Source: Bythopirellula sp. (GTDB lineage: Bacteria; Planctomycetota; Planctomycetia; Pirellulales; Lacipirellulaceae). From it: 64,000 bases of DNA. Where the stretch lies: NCBI GenBank assembly GCA_028285205.1, contig JANQQA010000163.1, forward strand, positions 1 through 64,000. The letters run 5' to 3'. The position numbers were made by a program, and so were the translations under genes. Shown in pieces: positions 60,705-64,000 of this stretch. A model generated the notes under the pieces. That model worked only from the letters and a program-made list of their open reading frames with translations, did not search any database and was not told the DNA's origin. Each line of letters opens with the position of its first letter. Position 1 is the first letter of the stretch.

Positions 60705-61178
60705 ATGAAGTTTGTTGATTTTGTAAGCCGGGACGCGATTCGCACGAGCATCGATGTTCATGACAAAGAGCAAGTGATTCGGTCGATGGCCACTGCCTTG
60801 CTCGAATCTGGCAAGATTGCTGAAGACGAGCACGAGAGCATTGTCGAAGCGATACTCAAGCGGGAAGAACTCGGCAGCACTGGGATCGGGCGCGGCGTAG
60901 CGGTACCGCACACCAAGCATCCGAGCGTTGGAGAGTTGGTTGGCACCGTTGCCGTAAGTGAAGAGGGCGTCGATTTCGATAGCCTCGACGGCGAGAAGGT
61001 CCATTTGCTCTTCCTGCTGGTCTCGCCTCCGGATCGGCCCGGAGATCATTTGCGGGCGCTAGAAAACATTTCTCGTCAGCTGCGTGACGAGACGTTCTGT
61101 CGTTTCCTGAAACAGAGCAAGACGCCTGACGACGTTTGGCAGTTGCTCGAGGAAGCCGACAACAATCAGTTCGTATAA
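60705..61178 (+). CDS. ptsN: PTS IIA domain protein (PtsN-like)
   Basis: ATG 60705 gives 157 residues matching the fructose/nitrogen-type IIA domain: [40 protein letters not shown] with the phosphorylated His (VPH), VDGS-like [20 protein letters not shown] and [17 protein letters not shown]. It accepts phosphate from HPr, whose gene is the next one, and in characterised bacteria signals nitrogen, potassium or carbon state. The proteins normally attached to it as IIB/IIC are absent, so a regulatory role is likely. Confidence 0.9.
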   Translation: MKFVDFVSRDAIRTSIDVHDKEQVIRSMATALLESGKIAEDEHESIVEAILKREELGSTGIGRGVAVPHTKHPSVGELVGTVAVSEEGVDFDSLDGEKVHLLFLLVSPPDRPGDHLRALENISRQLRDETFCRFLKQSKTPDDVWQLLEEADNNQFV

Positions 61179-61293
61179 CACGTTATTTCGTCTGGGGAAT
61201 CTTCGATCCGTTGATTCCGCCAGGCCATGCCGCTTTGGGCGGCGGTAGTCTCGCGTAAGTGCGAGACTGATAAGAAGAGAATTCAACAAGAAG

Positions 61294-61593
61294 ATGACAG
61301 TCGTTGAACGCACCGTTGTGATTACCAATCCTCAAGGGCTGCATGCGCGGCCTGCGGAACTGTTCGCACGACTGGCCTCTCAGTTTGAGTCAGAGATTAG
61401 AGTGAGTCGCGACCACCAACCGGTAGATGCCAAGAGCATTTTGCACGTGCTGACCCTCGGAGCCGCACAAGGGACTGAACTGACCCTCTCGGCCGAGGGA
61501 GTCGATGCCCAAGACGCTCTCGAGGCGCTGGTTCGCTTGGTGGATAGCGACTTTGCAACCGATGAAACAATGCGTCAAGAAAGCTCGGGTTAA
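61294..61593 (+). CDS. ptsH: Phosphocarrier protein HPr
   Basis: This 99-residue protein has the HPr active site GLHARPAELFARLAS (His near residue 17) and the serine region DAKSILHVLTLGA, whose Ser corresponds to Ser46, the site used by HPr kinase in bacteria that have it. The rest (GTELTLSAEGVDAQDALEAL) fits the family. It accepts phosphate from EI, whose gene follows after about 320 bases. No hprK is in the window. Confidence 0.94.
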   Translation: MTVVERTVVITNPQGLHARPAELFARLASQFESEIRVSRDHQPVDAKSILHVLTLGAAQGTELTLSAEGVDAQDALEALVRLVDSDFATDETMRQESSG

Positions 61594-61915
61594 TCGACAG
61601 TTTGAGACGACGTGACGCCGTAAGTCGTCACCATTCGTTTTGCTGGTCTTAATCCCGCAGGCACCTTGGCGAACACACGTCAAGCGTCAAGCCAGGGACT
61701 AGCCCTGTGAGCACGTCGCGTGAAGAAAGAAACAGATGACCGTCAGTGGTAACCCCAGCATTCATTGCATGAGCGAACGTTATCAGCGGTATTGTCGAGA
61801 GTAGCGCAGAATGGCACCTCAACGCCCGTTGAGGATGCATGCTACCGACAGGTTTCTCTTCACATGTCCAGTGCCCACACGGTCACCCTGGCTGGTGCTC
61901 CGTAACGAGGGCGCA
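61594..61915. other. Gap of about 320 bases between ptsH and ptsI with a perfect dyad
   Basis: It holds CCTCAACG, CC, CGTTGAGG (61817-61834), an inverted repeat with 2-base spacer about 80 bases before the ptsI start, which could be an operator or a short hairpin. The frame upstream of ATG 61916 is open but Thr/Pro/Arg-rich and not family-like. Confidence 0.5.
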
Positions 61916-63658
61916 ATGGAACGCCTCCAAGGAATTGCCGTATCGCCAGGTATCGCGATCGGTGAGGCATTAGTACTAGACAACGAGGGATTCCGCATCC
62001 CCCGCCGCTTTCTTCCTCGCGATGCGGTCGAGGAAGAACTCGAGCGTCTGGACCGCGCTCTCTCTGCTGCGGTCGCTGAGGTCGAGCACAATCGCAAGCA
62101 AGTCGCCGAGCAGTTGGGCGATGAGTACGCGGCGATATTCTCCGCGCACATCCAGATGCTGCGTGATCCACGTTTGCACGACGAAATCGTGGAGATGATT
62201 CGTTCGCGGCATTATTCACCCGAATACGCGGTGAGCCGCGCCTTGAGGCGCTACGCCAAAGTGTTTCAGTCGCTCGAAGGGCAGTATATGGCCGAGCGAG
62301 CCAACGATATCTTCGATATCGAAAAACGCATTCTGCGTAACCTTCTGGGGCGTCGTCGCGAAGAGCTTTCGCAAGTGACCTCGCCGGTGCTCGTACTAGC
62401 GCACAACCTGACCCCGAGTGAAACGGCCAACCTCGATCCAAGATTTGCATTGGGGATGGTCACGGAGATTGGTGGTCCCGGCAGCCATACTGCGATTGTT
62501 GCCGAAGGTTTGGGAATTCCGGCAATCGTCGGCGTGGGGCCTTTTTTGACCGACGTCTCTGGGGGTGATACGGTCATCATCGACGGCGATCAGGGCCAGA
62601 TCGTTCTCCATCCCGACGAAGAAACACTCGCCCGCTACCGACACGAGGTCGAAGAACAGCGCTCGTTGGCCGCGAAACTGGAATCCCTCCGCGAGCTGCC
62701 GGCAAAAACGATGGATGGCACACCAATTCAGCTCCTGGGAAATATTGAATTCCCATACGAGGTCAAGCAATGTGATGAGCGCGGAGCGGCAGGAATCGGC
62801 CTGTACCGCACCGAGTTCATCTATCTGGGGCGCGACGACGACCCGTCGGAGGAAACCCATTTCGAATCGTACTCCTCGGTCGTCCAGGCGATGGCCAGTA
62901 AGCCGGTTGTTATGCGCACCCTGGATCTGGGCGCCGACAAGATGCGCTCCTTGCCAGATCCCGAGGACGAGCGCAATCCGTTTCTCGGTCTACGAAGTAT
63001 TCGCTTGGCGTTGCGCAACCGCGATTTGTTCCGCATTCAGCTACGCGCGATTCTACGTGCGAGCGTACTCGGCGAAATCCGCATCATGTTTCCGTTGATC
63101 AGCACGATCCTGGAGTTTCGCCAAGCACGCATGGTGCTCTCTGATGCCATGGAGGATCTCGACGAGGCCGGGATTCCCTACGACAAGGACATCAAGGTCG
63201 GCATGATGGTGGAGGTGCCCTCCGCTGTGATGATGATGGATCGCTTTGTGGAAGAAGTCGATTTTTTCAGCATCGGCACGAACGACCTGATTCAATATTG
63301 CCTGGCCGTGGACCGCAGCAACAAAGACGTTGCGAATCTCTACACGGCAGCCGATCCCTCGGTGATCCGCATGATCGACATGGCCGTGACTTGCGCGAAC
63401 AACCACGATGTGCCGATCGGTACTTGCGGCCAGATGTGCGGCGATCCAACGTACACGATGTTGCTGCTGGGGCTGGGGCTGCGCAGTCTGAGCGTCACCC
63501 CCGCAGCGGTTCCTGAAATCAAGCGTGTCTGCCGTAGCGTGTCGATCAGTCAGTGCCGAGAAGTTGCTCAGAAGGTCCTCGAACTCGACAGTGCGCGCGA
63601 AATCAAAACATTTTTGAAGGAAGAACTATCCAAAGTATTTCCTGAGTTTCCAACATAA
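61916..63658 (+). CDS. ptsI: Phosphoenolpyruvate-protein phosphotransferase (PTS enzyme I)
   Basis: The start is ATG 61916 (MERLQGIAVSPGIAIGEALV); the frame is open to 61811. The 580-residue enzyme I takes phosphate from PEP and gives it to HPr. It shows the swivel-domain His in GGPGSHTAIVAEGLGIPAIV, the PEP-binding barrel with GIGLYRTEFIYL, TLDLGADK, IMFPLIS, VGMMVEVPSAV, FFSIGTNDLIQYCLAVDRSN and the Cys region GTCGQMCGDPTYTML. The usual GEMAGD reads GQMCGD here, a mild change. It lies with ptsH and the IIA gene. Confidence 0.95.
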   Translation: MERLQGIAVSPGIAIGEALVLDNEGFRIPRRFLPRDAVEEELERLDRALSAAVAEVEHNRKQVAEQLGDEYAAIFSAHIQMLRDPRLHDEIVEMIRSRHYSPEYAVSRALRRYAKVFQSLEGQYMAERANDIFDIEKRILRNLLGRRREELSQVTSPVLVLAHNLTPSETANLDPRFALGMVTEIGGPGSHTAIVAEGLGIPAIVGVGPFLTDVSGGDTVIIDGDQGQIVLHPDEETLARYRHEVEEQRSLAAKLESLRELPAKTMDGTPIQLLGNIEFPYEVKQCDERGAAGIGLYRTEFIYLGRDDDPSEETHFESYSSVVQAMASKPVVMRTLDLGADKMRSLPDPEDERNPFLGLRSIRLALRNRDLFRIQLRAILRASVLGEIRIMFPLISTILEFRQARMVLSDAMEDLDEAGIPYDKDIKVGMMVEVPSAVMMMDRFVEEVDFFSIGTNDLIQYCLAVDRSNKDVANLYTAADPSVIRMIDMAVTCANNHDVPIGTCGQMCGDPTYTMLLLGLGLRSLSVTPAAVPEIKRVCRSVSISQCREVAQKVLELDSAREIKTFLKEELSKVFPEFPT

Positions 63659-63668
63659 GAAAGAGGCT

Positions 63669-63746
63669 TTGGGCTCTGGGCCATGAGCTGTGCGCTTTCT
63701 CTGCACAGCCAGCGGCCCACAGCTCATCGCTAATAGCCCACAGCTA
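63669..63746. repeat. Imperfect inverted repeat between ptsI and the RNase gene
   Basis: TGGGCTCTGGGCCATGAGCT on the left and GCCCACAGCTCATCGCTAAT (continuing AGCCCACA) on the right are imperfect reverse complements around a G/C-poor loop. The wording 'GGGCCATGAGCTGTG' resembles a dispersed planctomycete repeat. It may also terminate ptsI transcription. Confidence 0.7.
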
Positions 63747-63765
63747 AATCTAAAGGATCACACCT

Positions 63766-64000
63766 ATGAAACAAGAGATGCTCATTAACGTCGCGCAGCC
63801 GGAGGAATGCCGGATCGCGATCGTTGAAGACGGGCAGCTGGAAGAGCTCTATGTCGAGCGCAGCAGCCAGGACAACTACGTCGGGAATATTTACAAGGGC
63901 AAGATCGTTAATCTCGAACCGAGTATCCAAGCGGCATTTGTCGACTTTGGCGTCGGTCGTAATGGGTTCTTGCACATCAGTGATGTCGAAGCGCAGTATT
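63766..64000 (+). CDS. Ribonuclease E/G family protein, N-terminal part (3' end outside window)
   Basis: ATG 63766 has AAGGA 9 bases upstream. The 78 visible residues start MKQEMLINVAQPEECRIAIV and continue with LEELYVERSSQDNYVGNIYK, GKIVNLEPSIQAAFVDFGVG, RNGFLHISDV. This is the family's beta-strand start plus the S1 RNA-binding region. RNase E/G cuts mRNA and rRNA precursors. Whether it is the long RNase E or the short RNase G type cannot be told from this part. The frame runs off the window. Confidence 0.92.
   Translation, partial: MKQEMLINVAQPEECRIAIVEDGQLEELYVERSSQDNYVGNIYKGKIVNLEPSIQAAFVDFGVGRNGFLHISDVEAQY

Noticed and set aside
1-64000. CRISPR arrays, insertion sequences, prophage genes, tRNA and rRNA genes
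   Set aside because: I looked for regularly spaced repeats, transposase or integrase motifs and conserved RNA landmarks and saw none. A covariance-model scan would be needed to exclude small RNAs.

Overview
The window looks like chromosomal DNA of a planctomycete, most likely order Pirellulales. The signs are four PEP-CTERM secreted proteins, a very large PVC-type 'membrane-bound dehydrogenase + HEAT + CxxCH' heme protein, a BBP7-like cysteine-rich outer-membrane protein, ECF sigma factors each followed by a membrane anti-sigma-type protein, several small proteins I associate only with planctomycetes, and dispersed palindromic repeats of the type common in these genomes. Placement below phylum is inference. 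I see no rRNA, tRNA, CRISPR array, transposase or integrase.

Layout. 0-6.5 kb: the end of an unidentified gene, ECF sigma/anti-sigma pair 1 (minus), small membrane and secreted proteins, one PEP-CTERM protein and a TIM-barrel epimerase-like protein. 6.8-9.0 kb: sppA then rlmN. 9.2-11.6 kb: a PDZ protein and sigma/anti-sigma pair 2 (minus). 11.7-15.0 kb: folK, panC and an unusual lgt in a row on the minus strand (folate, pantothenate, lipoprotein maturation). 15.0-16.0 kb: about 1 kb without a confident gene. 16.0-22.3 kb: a HemD-HemE fusion, a small zinc-ribbon protein, a VWA protein, an S9 peptidase and a small conserved protein. 22.6-27.3 kb: a conserved hypothetical gene followed by three PEP-CTERM genes, two of them from a tandem duplication that also copied the 3' end of the neighbouring gene. 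27.5-34.7 kb: an accessory stretch of orphan genes (LRR protein, DUF998 membrane protein, VOC protein, a likely pseudogene, a large membrane protein). 34.9-39.4 kb: a small coiled-coil protein, hairpins and the giant heme protein. 39.6-45.7 kb: a complete five-gene oligopeptide/dipeptide ABC importer operon. 45.7-49.4 kb: ECF sigma pair 3, whose partner joins an anti-sigma-like N-terminus to a DUF1559/pseudopilin-like region, then dprA. 49.6-53.6 kb: a coupled membrane-protein pair, aroB, small proteins and an orphan ParA. 54-60 kb: the BBP7-like protein, a TPR protein and a large anti-sigma-like membrane protein. 60.2-64 kb: hpf, a ptsN-like IIA, ptsH, ptsI and the start of RNase E/G. No sugar permease is visible, so this looks like a regulatory phosphotransferase chain.

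The observations I rate highest are the PEP-CTERM duplication that carries copied 3' ends of a neighbour gene, the HemD-HemE fusion, the doubly interrupted Lgt with a PDZ-like insert, the anti-sigma/pseudopilin fusion, and a 107-codon minus-strand frame with five internal stops next to the VOC gene. I did not find a clear new defence or mobile system. Many start codons were moved downstream from the longest ORF to the residue where a signal peptide, a Shine-Dalgarno sequence or the family N-terminus begins; each entry says so.
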